Shown here: positions 26,104 to 36,149 of the stretch, piece after piece
Position numbering within the stretch: position 1 is the stretch's first letter
How the letters are laid out: every line of letters starts with the position of its first letter
From: Tomitella biformata AHU 1821
Lineage (GTDB): Bacteria > Actinomycetota > Actinomycetes > Mycobacteriales > Mycobacteriaceae
DNA: 64,000 nt
NCBI RefSeq assembly: GCF_000524475.1
Contig: NZ_BAVQ01000023.1
Coordinates: 187,962 to 251,961 of the forward strand
Direction of reading: 5' to 3'
Position numbers and translations under genes: made by a program
The notes under the pieces: model-generated
What the model was told of the DNA's origin: nothing
Database searches by the model: none
What the model saw: only the letters and a program-made list of their open reading frames with translations

Positions 26104-26260
26104 GATGCGCGATGAGGTGGACGGCGCCAGCTCACTGGACCCGATCGAGGCGTTCAGAACTCACTCCAGGGTGGAATAGACAAGTTTTCGGCGACTGCCG
26201 ACGGTGATCAGCCTAGTCTCCGCGGGTTCCAGGGGCTCGGGGCAGGCCCTCGGTAGTGAT

Positions 26261-27553
26261 CTAGGACTCCGAGCCGGGGTCCTCGTCGGCGGTGTCGGAC
26301 TCGCCGGCGCCGAGTTCTGCCAGTCCGCCGGACTCGTCGTCCATTTCGTGCGCATCGTCATAATCATCGAACTCGTCCTCCACGGCCACGGCCGCCGTGT
26401 CGCGGCGCCTGCCCAGGGCCAGGGCGCCCAGCGCCACCGCGAGGCCCCCCACCGTCACCCAGCCGAACACGTACATCGCGTAGACCGGAGGGTCCACGCC
26501 GAGGTATCCGAAGGAGCCCATCTCCCCGCTGGCGAGGAACCCGAGGGCCAACGTGATCATCGCCGCCACCGCGCCCGCCGCCACGAAGAAGCGCACAACG
26601 TCCATGGCGGTCTCCGCCGCCGCACGGTACCGCCAGCCGAGCCACAGTCCGATGGCCGCGCACACACCCAGCAGCAGCGGCCAGAACCCGCCGAGCTCGG
26701 CCTGCGGCAGCACGCCGAGCACTGGGACCGCGGGCACTGGGCCAGGATGTACGTGGAACAGCGAGTAGCTGGCTTCCCCGATGTGGGCGGTCGAGCCGGC
26801 GAGCACCCCGGACCCGGCAACCATGACGTTCGGCAGATACAGGATTGAGAGCAGAAGCAGGCCCAACTGGCCGATCATCGTGGGCTCGGCGCCGATCATC
26901 TCCGCGATGTCGGTCCAGCCGACGAAGGTGCCCACCATCGCCAGCAGCGCGCCGACGCTGAAGAACGCGGCCGCCGCGACAACCCCAGCCCGCAGGCTCG
27001 TGAGCATCCAGTCCGGCACCGCCCACCGCTCGGCGTTGGCCCAGAGCACGCGCAGTCCCACCCCGACCACGGCTGCGAGGCCGTTCACCGCGACGACCCC
27101 GCCGATCGACGCGAGGGGACCCGGCCCAGACACGCCCAACGCGGAGGAGGAATCGGCGATCAACGCGAGTGCCACCACCGTAACCACCAGGGGCCCGCCG
27201 ACCGCGGCGCCGATTACCTGGAGCTGTCGAACGGGATTCGCGTGGATGTCCGTGAAGCGGTACGTGCACCGCGCCACGCCGGTGAACACCAGCAGGGTGG
27301 GCAGTAGCGGCAGCGCTCCGAGGTCCGTGCCCCCGATGTAGACCGGCACCTGGTGCACCGCCAGCCAGACGGAGCCGATAGCCCCGAACACGCCGGTCAA
27401 CGCGCTGCCCGCGCTGAGCAGGGTGGCGAGCACTGCGGTAATCACCAACAGCGCCGTGATGCCCGCCGGCAGGAAAGCGACACGGAGCAGCGACTGCTCC
27501 CACCTACCGGCAGCAGTGTTCTCGGGGGACCCACGGTCAAGCACAAGACTCAT
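26261..27553 (-). CDS. perM: polytopic membrane protein PerM (DUF6350), cell-division associated
   Basis: 430 residues from ATG 27553, five bases after TGGAAA. About a dozen hydrophobic segments are evident, with an acidic cytoplasmic C-tail (DEFDDYDDAHEMDDESGG). Size, topology and position next to purN-purH match Rv0955 (PerM), which in M. tuberculosis supports persistence in low magnesium and stabilises the divisome protein FtsB. The open frame continues upstream of 27553 but that part is not coding. Confidence 0.85.
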   Translation of the reverse strand: MSLVLDRGSPENTAAGRWEQSLLRVAFLPAGITALLVITAVLATLLSAGSALTGVFGAIGSVWLAVHQVPVYIGGTDLGALPLLPTLLVFTGVARCTYRFTDIHANPVRQLQVIGAAVGGPLVVTVVALALIADSSSALGVSGPGPLASIGGVVAVNGLAAVVGVGLRVLWANAERWAVPDWMLTSLRAGVVAAAAFFSVGALLAMVGTFVGWTDIAEMIGAEPTMIGQLGLLLLSILYLPNVMVAGSGVLAGSTAHIGEASYSLFHVHPGPVPAVPVLGVLPQAELGGFWPLLLGVCAAIGLWLGWRYRAAAETAMDVVRFFVAAGAVAAMITLALGFLASGEMGSFGYLGVDPPVYAMYVFGWVTVGGLAVALGALALGRRRDTAAVAVEDEFDDYDDAHEMDDESGGLAELGAGESDTADEDPGSES

Positions 27554-27641
27554 TGTTTCCAGCCTGGCATCAAGGCGGACGCGGCAGGCTAAGGCGCGCC
27601 GAAACATTGGCCACAAATGCGACCGGGCCCACCCAGCACGA

Positions 27642-27674
27642 CGCCCCGACCGCGGATGATCCGAGATCGGGGCG
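27642..27674 (-). terminator. hairpin between the Rv0954-like gene and perM
   Basis: CGCCCCGA (27642-27649) pairs with TCGGGGCG (27667-27674), and the loop can pair further (CGGAT/ATCCG). There is no T run, so termination is uncertain; it could be an attenuating or mRNA-stabilising stem. Confidence 0.45.
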
Positions 27675-27684
27675 CTCGAGCAAA

Positions 27685-28395
27685 CTACTGCTGGCTGGGC
27701 GGCTGCGGCTGGCCGTACTGCTGGCCGGTCTGCGGCCCCGGCTGCTGGCCCGGCTGGCCCGGCTGACCCGGCTGCTGGCCCGGCTGCGGCTGTCCGTAGG
27801 GCTGCTGCTGCGGCTGACCGTAGGAGGGCTGCGCTGGCTGCTGCTGCGGCTGGCCGTAGCCGTAGTTCTGGGGCTGCTGGGGCTGCGCGTACTGCTGCGG
27901 GGCCTGGCCGTACTGCTGACTCTGCCTGGACGGGCTCCCGCCGATGATGCCCGCGGTGATCAGAACCGCGGCGATCGCGATGGCGGCCTGCACCAGGGCG
28001 ATGACGAACACGAGCCAGTAGCCCCACGCCGTGGAGGTGTCCGCCGAAAGCAGGAACAGCATAACAATCACGGTGGTCAGGCTCAGTGCGCCGGAGATCG
28101 CGAGGTAGGACTGCTGCTGCGGGATAAGCCCGACCACGGCGATCAGGCCCGCGAGGAAGACAAACCCGATCGGCAGGAGCAAGCCGGTCTCGTAGAAGGA
28201 TCGGGTGGAGGAGGACATCAAGCTGCCACCGCCGAAGTCAAAGGCGCCAGCGAGGCCCATGAGCACACCGGCCACACCCAGAACCGCGACGGCCAATGGC
28301 ACCAGGAACCCGACTAGATCGGGGCCCGCCTTCGGCTGCTGCGGCGCGCCGTACTGCGGCGCTCCATAGCCGCCCTGACCCTGTGGATACGTCAT
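27685..28395 (-). CDS. DUF5336-type membrane protein with Gln/Pro/Gly-rich tail (Rv0954-like)
   Basis: 236 residues from the second of two ATGs (28395), six bases after GAGGGG. Four membrane helices (about 27-50, 72-92, 102-121, 130-152) are followed by a roughly 80-residue tail of Gln, Pro, Gly and Tyr (QPQQQPYGQPQPGQQPGQP). This is the layout of M. tuberculosis Rv0954, known as a 34-kDa antigen homologue and found next to perM. The low-complexity tail may mediate interactions at the septum or envelope. No enzymatic motif is seen. Confidence 0.8.
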   Translation of the reverse strand: MTYPQGQGGYGAPQYGAPQQPKAGPDLVGFLVPLAVAVLGVAGVLMGLAGAFDFGGGSLMSSSTRSFYETGLLLPIGFVFLAGLIAVVGLIPQQQSYLAISGALSLTTVIVMLFLLSADTSTAWGYWLVFVIALVQAAIAIAAVLITAGIIGGSPSRQSQQYGQAPQQYAQPQQPQNYGYGQPQQQPAQPSYGQPQQQPYGQPQPGQQPGQPGQPGQQPGPQTGQQYGQPQPPSQQ

Positions 28396-28564
28396 CGTCA
28401 TCCCCTCATTCCAATGGCGCTCAACGATTGCGCGCCGATAACCTTTGCCTTCGATCATTCACGATATTCCGGTCGGCAGGCCACTCGGGGTAAGGCGGGC
28501 GCCAAATCTCGCACCCCCCGCGGCACATCCAGCTACTGGTGTTGCCACACAGGAGGTTCAACAA

Positions 28565-28599
28565 GAACGCCCCGCACCAGCAAGCGGTGCGGGGCGTTC
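28565..28599 (-). terminator. terminator after sucD
   Basis: A perfect 14-bp stem, GAACGCCCCGCACC (28565-28578) with GGTGCGGGGCGTTC (28586-28599), seven-base loop; reading leftwards it is followed by TTGTTG. Confidence 0.8.
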
Positions 28600-28634
28600 C
28601 ATGATGTCCTCAGGCGACTACTGCCGCCGTCGCA

Positions 28635-29537
<903 letters not shown>

Positions 29538-29549
29538 TCGGTGCGTCCC

Positions 29550-30716
29550 TTACTTTCCGGCGGCGAGCGCAGCGGCCTTGTCGGCGGCCTCGTCCATGGT
29601 TCCGACAACGGTGACGAGCGGGTGGTTCGCCTCGGCCAGGATGCGGCGACCCTCTTCGACGTTGTTGCCGTCGAGACGGACGACCAGCGGCTTGTTGGCG
29701 CTGTCACCCAGGGTCTTCAGTGCGCCGACGATACCGTTGGCGACCGCGTCACAGGCGGTGATGCCGCCGAAGACGTTGACGAACACGCTCTTGACCTGCT
29801 CATCACCAAGGATGACGTCCAGGCCGGCGGCCATGACGGCTGCGGACGCGCCGCCGCCGATGTCCAGGAAGTTGGCGGGCTTGACGCCGCCGTGCTTCTC
29901 GCCCGCGTAGGCGACGACGTCCAGCGTGGACATGACCAGGCCGGCGCCGTTGCCGATGATACCAACTTCGCCGTCGAGCTTGACGTAGTTGAGGTCGCTC
30001 TCCTGAGCCTTCAGCTCGAGGGGATCGGTGGCGCTGTGGTCCGCGAAGGCCTCGTGGCCGGGCTGGCGGAAGCTGGCGTTCTCGTCCAGGGTGACCTTGC
30101 CGTCGAGGGCGAGGATCTGGTCGTCCGGCGTGCGGACGAGCGGGTTGACCTCAACCAGGGTCGCGTCTTCGGCGATGAAGACCTCCCACAGCTTCTGGAT
30201 GGTCACGGCCGCGGCGTCGAGCACCTCGGCGGGCAGGTGGCCCTGCTCGGCGATGCTGCGCGCGAACGCCAGGTCGACACCCTTGACGGGGTCCACGGCG
30301 ATCATGGCCAGGCGATCGGGGCTGTTGACCGCGACCTCTTCGATCTCGACGCCACCCTCAACCGAGCACATGGCCAGGTAGTTGCGGTTCGCGCGGTCCA
30401 GCATGAAGGAGATGTAGTACTCCTCCGCGATATCACTGGCCTCGGCGACGAGGAGCCGCTTGACAACGTGGCCCTTGATGTCGAGCCCGAGGATGTCCTC
30501 GGCGTACTTCTGGGCATCGTCGGGGGTGGCTGCGTACTTCACGCCGCCGGCCTTGCCGCGCCCGCCGACCTTGACCTGCGCCTTCACCATCACTGCCTTG
30601 CCAATTTCTTCGGCAATCTTCCGCGCATCGGCAACCGTGTCGGTAACACGGCCGGGCGACGTCGGCACTCCGTGCTTGGCGAAGAGTTCTTTCGCCTGGT
30701 ATTCGAAGAGATCCAT
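29550..30716 (-). CDS. sucC: succinate-CoA ligase beta subunit
   Basis: 388 residues from ATG 30716 ([21 protein letters not shown]), the exact usual length; the open frame extends 12 codons further but without family similarity. ATP-grasp domain ([19 protein letters not shown]), metal-binding [13 protein letters not shown], and the CoA-ligase domain with [13 protein letters not shown] and [11 protein letters not shown]. First gene of sucCD. A TGTG-N8-CACA dyad lies about 105 bp upstream. Confidence 0.97.
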   Translation of the reverse strand: MDLFEYQAKELFAKHGVPTSPGRVTDTVADARKIAEEIGKAVMVKAQVKVGGRGKAGGVKYAATPDDAQKYAEDILGLDIKGHVVKRLLVAEASDIAEEYYISFMLDRANRNYLAMCSVEGGVEIEEVAVNSPDRLAMIAVDPVKGVDLAFARSIAEQGHLPAEVLDAAAVTIQKLWEVFIAEDATLVEVNPLVRTPDDQILALDGKVTLDENASFRQPGHEAFADHSATDPLELKAQESDLNYVKLDGEVGIIGNGAGLVMSTLDVVAYAGEKHGGVKPANFLDIGGGASAAVMAAGLDVILGDEQVKSVFVNVFGGITACDAVANGIVGALKTLGDSANKPLVVRLDGNNVEEGRRILAEANHPLVTVVGTMDEAADKAAALAAGK

Positions 30717-31062
30717 CTGTTCACCGTCTCGTCTACGTTTTCGCCCACTCAAGGGGTGGAGCGGGTCTGTTCGGACAATATCGGCCCTGCGCCGATTCCT
30801 ATCACACGCCCCTGGAACATGTGCGCCCGCTCACAGGAAGCAATGTGCGCGCGGCCGACAGGCATTGACACCATATCGGCACCCACCGTCATCCCTGACA
30901 TTCGTCCCGGCCACCCGACCTCGACACTCTCGAGCGGAGGCGCGGCGCCTGCCCCTGAAACACGCCCGACGCGCGCACAGCCCCAAAATAGCTGTGCCCG
31001 CGATCACCCCAGGTCAACCGGTAGTCGCACCCGATTGCTATGCCATCCGTCCAACTACTGAC
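30717..31062. other. non-coding stretch upstream of sucC
   Basis: About 350 bp between the sucC start and the rightward promoter of the M23 peptidase. No open frame with good codon usage and ribosome site was found. It should hold the sucC promoter and contains one Crp/GlxR-like dyad; nothing else was recognised. Confidence 0.5.
30820..30835. promoter_or_regulatory. Crp/GlxR-like site upstream of sucC
   Basis: TGTG (30820-30823) and CACA (30832-30835) with eight bases between match the TGTG-N8-CACA core of Crp and GlxR sites; the inner bases are not the preferred ones. Confidence 0.35.
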
Positions 31063-31091
31063 TTGCCAAGGCCGAGATCGTTTCGTTATGG
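31063..31091 (+). promoter_or_regulatory. sigma-70-type promoter of the M23 peptidase gene
   Basis: TTGCCA at 31063-31068 and TTATGG at 31086-31091 are 17 bp apart, pointing to transcription from about 31098 and a leader of some 63 bases. Confidence 0.5.
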
Positions 31092-31160
31092 TCGCCGAGG
31101 AATTTATTACGAACAGGTCACGGGCAAAGGCAGCCTGTCAAATGCGAGGAAACCACAGTC

Positions 31161-32012
31161 TTGGTGCACAAGCAGAACGACACGACGTCGGATCACTCCG
31201 CCGACTCGGCTAACGAAGCCCCCCGCACTGACCCCAAGTTCCACGATCTACGGACCCTGCCCGCTGGCGTCCGCCGCGGCGGCGCGCACCGGATCCCCAC
31301 CCCGCCCTCCGCACTGAAGGGTCGCGCGGCCGTCGTCGCAGTCGCCGCGGGCGCAGTCGTCGCCGCTGGCCAGACCGTCAGCGACGGCACGCCCGCCCCC
31401 ACCACCTCGACCGGCGCGATCGCCTTGGCCGCCGGCACCTCGATCGCACTGCCCGGCGGCATCGACACCGCGAGCCTGGGCGAGACGTCGAATGTCCTGA
31501 CCGTGCCGGACCTGTCCGGCGCCGAAGAGGCCGCCGAGTACGCGCAGCAGCTCGCGAAGGGCGCCGAGGCCGAGATCGCTCGTATCGCCCGCGAGGCGCT
31601 GGCCCTGCGCCCAATGTTCGTCAAGCCCACCTCCGGCACGCTGACCTCCAACTACGGGTCGCGCTGGGGCACCATCCACGGCGGCCTGGACATCGCGAAC
31701 GCCATGCAGACCCCGATCTTCGCCGTCTCCGACGGTGAAGTCATCGACTCCGGCCCCGCCTCCGGCTTCGGCCAGTGGGTTCGCCTCAAGCACGCCGATG
31801 GCACCGTCAGCGTGTACGGGCACATCGACTCCGCCCTGGTCCAGGTGGGCCAGCACGTGACTGCCGGCGACGAGATCGCCAAGATGGGCAACCGCGGCTT
31901 CTCCACCGGCCCGCACCTGCACTTCGAGATCTGGGAGCACGGCACCGATCGCATCGACCCCGCGCCCTGGCTGGCCCAGCGCGGCATCAGCACCGCCGAC
32001 TTCGCGGGCTGA
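31161..32012 (+). CDS. exported M23-family peptidoglycan endopeptidase
   Basis: 283 residues from TTG 31161 (GTG 31164 also possible; GAGGA upstream). A hydrophilic 45-residue N-terminus precedes one hydrophobic segment (about 50-70), a helical spacer, and a C-terminal lysostaphin-type domain with HGGLDIA (His and Asp zinc ligands), YGHID and GPHLHFEIW. It should cleave peptide cross-links in the cell wall. Position beside pcrA and opposite sucC matches Rv0950c. All zinc ligands are present, so it is probably active. Confidence 0.9.
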   Translation: MVHKQNDTTSDHSADSANEAPRTDPKFHDLRTLPAGVRRGGAHRIPTPPSALKGRAAVVAVAAGAVVAAGQTVSDGTPAPTTSTGAIALAAGTSIALPGGIDTASLGETSNVLTVPDLSGAEEAAEYAQQLAKGAEAEIARIAREALALRPMFVKPTSGTLTSNYGSRWGTIHGGLDIANAMQTPIFAVSDGEVIDSGPASGFGQWVRLKHADGTVSVYGHIDSALVQVGQHVTAGDEIAKMGNRGFSTGPHLHFEIWEHGTDRIDPAPWLAQRGISTADFAG

Positions 32013-32030
32013 CCCCAAGCTATGACAGAC

Positions 32031-32064
32031 AGCTGGCCGGTCACCGAAAGGTGACCGGCCAGCT
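32031..32064. terminator. bidirectional terminator hairpin
   Basis: A perfect 15-bp stem, AGCTGGCCGGTCACC (32031-32045) with its complement (32050-32064), capped by a GAAA tetraloop, lies between the convergent M23 and pcrA genes. Confidence 0.8.
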
Positions 32065-32077
32065 TCGTACTGTAGGG

Positions 32078-34600
32078 CTACAGCTTTGTCATCGGGACCC
32101 CGCCGATCAGCATGAGCCGCACCTTGCCCGCGCTGCCGAAGTCGATGGTGACCGTGGCCCGGTTGCCCACGCCGTCGCTCGCGATGACACTGCCCAGTCC
32201 GTATTTGTCATGGTTGACGCGATCGCCCACCGCCAACACCAATTCCGAGTTGCGGGGCCGGGCCTTGCCGAAGCTCTCCTGCTGCTGCTGATGCCCGCTG
32301 CCAATGGACCGGCCGCCGCTGAAGCGCTCTCCGCCCCCGCCATAGCCGCCGCTGCCACCCCCGTAACCGCCGCTGCCACGTCCGCTGTCGCGGTAGCTGT
32401 TGCCGGAGCCACCTGACAAGCCAGGGTCGACCCGCCGCCAGTCCAGCAGATCCGACGGCAGCTCATTGAAGAAGCGGGACTCCGGATTGGTGATCGGCTG
32501 GCCCCAGGCAGACCGCAGCACGGCCCGCGAGATATACAGCCGCTGGCGGGCCCTGGTGATGCCCACATAGGCCAGCCGACGCTCCTCCGAGAGCTCCTGG
32601 GGATCGCCGAGCGCACGCATATGCGGGAACTGCCCGTCCTCCCAGCCGGTGAGGAACACTACGGGGAACTCGAGGCCTTTCGCCGTGTGCAGGGTCATCA
32701 TCGTCACGACGCCGTCCTCGCCGTCGGGCAGCTGGTCCGCGTCGGCCACCAGCGAGACCCGCTCGAGGAAGGCGGCGAGGGAGCCGGGCACGGGCTGGCC
32801 GTCGTCCTCCGGCTCCTCGTCCACATCGGAGGAGACCCCGTCGGCCGCCTGCTCATCGGCATAGTGCTCGGCGGCGACCGCCGCGTTGACCGCGTCGGCG
32901 CTGAACTCGTGTGCGACGCTGACCAGCTCGTTGAGGTTGTCCAGGCGGGCGCCATCCTGGGGGTCGCTGCTGGCCTCGAGCTCGGCGCGGTAGTGGGTCC
33001 GGTCCAGCACCGCCTCGACGATGTCACCGACGGAGTGGCGCTCCGGGTCCAGCACGGTCGACTCGGGGTCCCCCAACATCGTGCGCAGCTCCGCCATCAT
33101 CTCGGTGAAGCCAGCGATCGCGTTCTGGGCCCGGGTGTTGAGGAACGGCACGTCGCCGGCCGCCGCGTCCAGCAGCGCCGCGCCGAACCCGATGCCCAGG
33201 TTCTCCGCATGCACCGCCACGCAGGCCTCCGCGCGGTCACCGATCCCCCGTCGCGGGGTGTTGAGGATGCGGCGGATGCTGACTGTGTCGTCGGGGTTCG
33301 CCAGCGCCCGCAGGTACGCCACGATGTCGCGGACCTCCTTGCGCTCGTAGAACCGCACACCGCCGACCACCTTGTAGGGCAGGCCGAGGCGGATAAAGAC
33401 CTCTTCGAGGGCGCGCGAGGAGTTGTTGGTGCGGTAAAACACCGCGACATCGCCGTACTTGGCATTGCCGGCGTCCACCAGACGGTCAATCTCCGAGGCC
33501 ACGAAGGACGCCTCGTCGTGCTCGTTGTCCGCCACATAGCCGGTGATGAGCTCACCATCGCCGGAGTCCGTCCACAGCCTCTTCTCCCGCCGCCCGGTGT
33601 TCTTGGAGATCACCGCGTTCGCCGCGGCGAGGATGTTCTGGGTGGAGCGGTAGTTCTGCTCCAGCAGGATGGTGCGCGCGTCCGGGTAGTCCCGCTCGAA
33701 CTCGATGATGTTGCGGATGGTCGCGCCGCGAAAGGCGTAGATCGACTGGTCCGCGTCGCCCACCACGCACAGCTCGGCCGGGGCCACCGCGGAGTCGTCG
33801 ACATCGCCGGACACGCCGCCGACCAGCTCCCGCACCAGTGCGTATTGGGCATGGTTGGTGTCCTGGTACTCGTCCACCATGATGTGCCGGAATCGACGCC
33901 GGTAGTACTCGGTGACCTGTGGGAAGGCTCGGAACATGGCGACCGTCTCGCCGATCAGGTCGTCGAAGTCCAGGGCGTTCGCGCTGCGCAGCCGCTGCTG
34001 ATAATGCCCATAGACCTTGGCGACCAACCGGGGCAGCTCGGCCATCTCCGACTCCGCGTCGACCGCGGCCTGCTCCGCGTCGATCAGTTCGTTCTTGAGG
34101 TTCGAGATCTGGGTGGCGAGCAGTCGGGGCGAGAACTTCTTGGTGTCGATCTCCAGATCCTTGGCGATCATCGTCAACAACCGCTTGGAGTCATCCGAGT
34201 CGTAGATCGAGAAATTCGTGTTCAGGCCCGGGATCAGTTTCGCCTGGGTCCGTAGAATCCGCACACACGTCGAGTGGAAGGTGGCCACCCACATCGAGTT
34301 GCCGCGGGGGCCGATCAGCGCGGAAACCCGCTCGCGCATCTCCGCCGCGGCCTTGTTGGTGAAGGTGATCGCGAGGATCTGGCTGGGCAGCGCCCCCCGC
34401 TCGCCCAACAGATACGCGATCCGGCGCGTCAGCACCGTCGTCTTGCCCGAGCCCGCGCCCGCCACGATCAACAACGGCCCGCCCGCATGCATCACCGCCT
34501 CCCGCTGCGGGGCGTTGAGACCCTCGAGCAGGGCGTCCTGGGAATCGTTCCGCTGGACATGACTGGGTGAGCCTGACCGTGCAGGTGAGTAACTGTTCAT
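32078..34600 (-). CDS. pcrA: ATP-dependent DNA helicase PcrA/UvrD1
   Basis: 840 residues from ATG 34600. Superfamily 1A motifs in order: Q motif LNAPQREAV, Walker A GAGSGKTT, motif Ib ITFTNKAAAEM, DEYQDTN, GDADQSIYAFRGA, and a C-terminal TLHTAKGLEFPVVF and VGITRARQRLYIS. A Gly/Ser-rich linker (about 755-790) leads to a Tudor-like C-terminal domain (VGDRVNHDKYGLGSV) that binds RNA polymerase in homologues. It unwinds DNA in nucleotide excision repair and clears replication-transcription conflicts. Confidence 0.96.
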   Translation of the reverse strand: MNSYSPARSGSPSHVQRNDSQDALLEGLNAPQREAVMHAGGPLLIVAGAGSGKTTVLTRRIAYLLGERGALPSQILAITFTNKAAAEMRERVSALIGPRGNSMWVATFHSTCVRILRTQAKLIPGLNTNFSIYDSDDSKRLLTMIAKDLEIDTKKFSPRLLATQISNLKNELIDAEQAAVDAESEMAELPRLVAKVYGHYQQRLRSANALDFDDLIGETVAMFRAFPQVTEYYRRRFRHIMVDEYQDTNHAQYALVRELVGGVSGDVDDSAVAPAELCVVGDADQSIYAFRGATIRNIIEFERDYPDARTILLEQNYRSTQNILAAANAVISKNTGRREKRLWTDSGDGELITGYVADNEHDEASFVASEIDRLVDAGNAKYGDVAVFYRTNNSSRALEEVFIRLGLPYKVVGGVRFYERKEVRDIVAYLRALANPDDTVSIRRILNTPRRGIGDRAEACVAVHAENLGIGFGAALLDAAAGDVPFLNTRAQNAIAGFTEMMAELRTMLGDPESTVLDPERHSVGDIVEAVLDRTHYRAELEASSDPQDGARLDNLNELVSVAHEFSADAVNAAVAAEHYADEQAADGVSSDVDEEPEDDGQPVPGSLAAFLERVSLVADADQLPDGEDGVVTMMTLHTAKGLEFPVVFLTGWEDGQFPHMRALGDPQELSEERRLAYVGITRARQRLYISRAVLRSAWGQPITNPESRFFNELPSDLLDWRRVDPGLSGGSGNSYRDSGRGSGGYGGGSGGYGGGGERFSGGRSIGSGHQQQQESFGKARPRNSELVLAVGDRVNHDKYGLGSVIASDGVGNRATVTIDFGSAGKVRLMLIGGVPMTKL

Positions 34601-34779
34601 CGCACAACTACCGTACAAGCAGGCCCCGACATTCCTCCCTGGCTGCACCACGCGCACCCGTCCGCCGCCGCTCGTGGCAAAATGTGCCGGTACGCCGAAT
34701 CAGCTTTGGCTCGCTCCGAGATGGCCGTCTGGCCGACGGGCATCCGCAGCGCTTCGCCACCCCCACGTAGAAAACCGGT

Positions 34780-35058
34780 ATGAACATGCCAGCCGCCGAT
34801 TCCACCCCGGAACAGCCCGCCGACATCGAGGCGCTGCGCCTGGAGATCGACCGGCTCGACTCCGAGATCCTTGCCGCCATCAAGCGCCGTAGCGAGGTCT
34901 CCCAGGAGATCGGCCGCACCCGGATGGCCACGGGCGGCACTCGCCTGGTGCACAACCGCGAGATGGCCGTCATCGAGCGCTTCAGCGATTTGGGACAGGA
35001 AGGCAAGACCCTCGCCCTTCTGCTGCTGCGGCTGGGCCGTGGCAGACTCGGGCACTGA
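34780..35058 (+). CDS. chorismate mutase, AroQ class
   Basis: 92 residues. A single AroQ helical bundle: EIDRLDSEILAAIKRRSEVSQEIG with catalytic Arg/Lys, MATGGTRLVHNREMAVIERF and a C-terminal LLLLRLGRGRLGH, nearly identical in layout to the intracellular mutase Rv0948c, whose C-terminal LGRGRLGH docks on DAHP synthase. It converts chorismate to prephenate for Phe and Tyr. A TAGAAA hexamer six bases before the ATG could be a -10 of a leaderless transcript. It lies 46 bp before the first array gene. Confidence 0.95.
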   Translation: MNMPAADSTPEQPADIEALRLEIDRLDSEILAAIKRRSEVSQEIGRTRMATGGTRLVHNREMAVIERFSDLGQEGKTLALLLLRLGRGRLGH

Positions 35059-35104
35059 CCGCCCAGCCATGACCGCCCGGCCGAACACAAGGATCACACA
35101 GCCG

Positions 35105-35614
35105 ATGCCCTCCACACCACGCCTGAACCTCGCCCGAGCCGCCACCGCTGCCCTCGCGACGCTCACCCTCGGCGGCGCGTTGATCTCCTGCTCCTCCACC
35201 ACCGAGGACCCACCCCCCGCGGCCCCCGTCGACTCCGCACACGGTGCCATCGCACCCTCGACGGCGGCCGGCGCGCCCCTCGACCCCGCCGAGTATCCCG
35301 CCGATGCGGCTGATGCCGCGGCGATCACCACGCTGATCGACCAGTACTTCACCACCACCAACGCACAGGATGCCGACGGGTTCCGGGCGATCCTCTGCGC
35401 CGCGGCGCAGCCCGAGTTTGCGGACATCGAGAATGCCGGCCCGGTCTCTGACCCGATGCAGCTCGAGGAGCTCGCCGACATCGCCGTCGACGCCGACACC
35501 GCCACCGCGAACCTCACACTCACCATGGGCCAGAGCGCGAATAGCCCCTCTGAGACGGTGCCGTTCAAGTTCACCCGTGAGAACGGCGAATGGAAGGTGT
35601 GCGGCAGCCCCTAA
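35105..35614 (+). CDS. array protein 1: lipoprotein with C-terminal WKxC domain
   Basis: 169 residues. Signal peptide with lipobox LISC (Cys near 29). After a Pro/Ala linker the conserved domain begins ITTLIDQYFTTTNAQDADGF, carries the mid Cys (ILCAAAQPEF), a beta strand IAVDADTATANLTLTM and ends FKFTRENGEWKVCGSP. The fold resembles small NTF2-like/DUF4878 mycobacterial lipoproteins, by inference only. This is the most diverged copy (REN-GEW for NED-GW). Expected site is the outer face of the plasma membrane. Start chosen for the signal peptide; an AAGGA lies about ten bases upstream. Confidence 0.82.
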   Translation: MPSTPRLNLARAATAALATLTLGGALISCSSTTEDPPPAAPVDSAHGAIAPSTAAGAPLDPAEYPADAADAAAITTLIDQYFTTTNAQDADGFRAILCAAAQPEFADIENAGPVSDPMQLEELADIAVDADTATANLTLTMGQSANSPSETVPFKFTRENGEWKVCGSP

Positions 35615-35653
35615 TCGGCGGGCCCACACCATCGGACTACTGCAAGGACGGCT

Positions 35654-36130
35654 ATGAACTCGATCCTCGCCCGCGCCGCCATGGGAGCAGTGGCGACCGC
35701 GGCCCTCGCTGGCACACTGCTCTCTTGCTCGTCGGCCACCGAAGCGCCCGAGGCTGCCCCCGTCAGCGCGGAGACCACCGCCGCCCAGGCTCCGGGTCCG
35801 ACCGAACCCGCCTCCACCGCGGACGAGGCCGCCATGTCGGAGGTCTTCCAGCGCTATCTTGAGACATCCAACGCGGGCCAGGCGCAGGCGTACCTCGCGA
35901 CGGTCTGCGCCAGCGACCCCGTGCATTCCCAGGGCATCACCGACAGCGAGCCCAACCCGTATCCCATGAGCCTGGTGGGAATGAAGGACTTCACCGTCGA
36001 CGGGGACGACGGTCTCGCGACCGTGACTGTGAAGATCGGCCTGGAAGAGTCCGCCGACAACATCACCCAGCGATTCACCTTCGTGCGTGCGAACGGCGCG
36101 TGGACCGTGTGCGGCGAGCAGGGGAAATAA
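35654..36130 (+). CDS. array protein 2: lipoprotein with C-terminal WTxC domain
   Basis: 158 residues from ATG 35654 after AAGGA. Lipobox LLSC (near residue 25), Ala/Pro/Thr linker, then the domain (MSEVFQRYLETSNAGQAQAYLATVCAS) with its mid Cys and a C-terminal RFTFVRANGAWTVCGEQGK. Unlike most copies it has RANGAW for NEDGW and a short charged tail after the last Cys. The two Cys probably form a disulfide outside the membrane. Gap to copy 1 is 39 bp and to copy 3 is 19 bp, consistent with one transcript. Confidence 0.82.
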   Translation: MNSILARAAMGAVATAALAGTLLSCSSATEAPEAAPVSAETTAAQAPGPTEPASTADEAAMSEVFQRYLETSNAGQAQAYLATVCASDPVHSQGITDSEPNPYPMSLVGMKDFTVDGDDGLATVTVKIGLEESADNITQRFTFVRANGAWTVCGEQGK

Positions 36131-36149
36131 ATCCGGCAATGGAGGATCA

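Noticed and set aside
26261-28027. A single 588-codon frame that would fuse perM with upstream sequence
   Set aside because: Only the part from 27553 resembles PerM; the upstream part overlaps the Rv0954-like gene in another frame and is low-complexity.
31092-31160. A c-di-AMP (ydaO) riboswitch upstream of the M23 peptidase
   Set aside because: Such riboswitches precede some actinobacterial wall hydrolases, but the predicted leader is only about 63 bases and the conserved core was not found.
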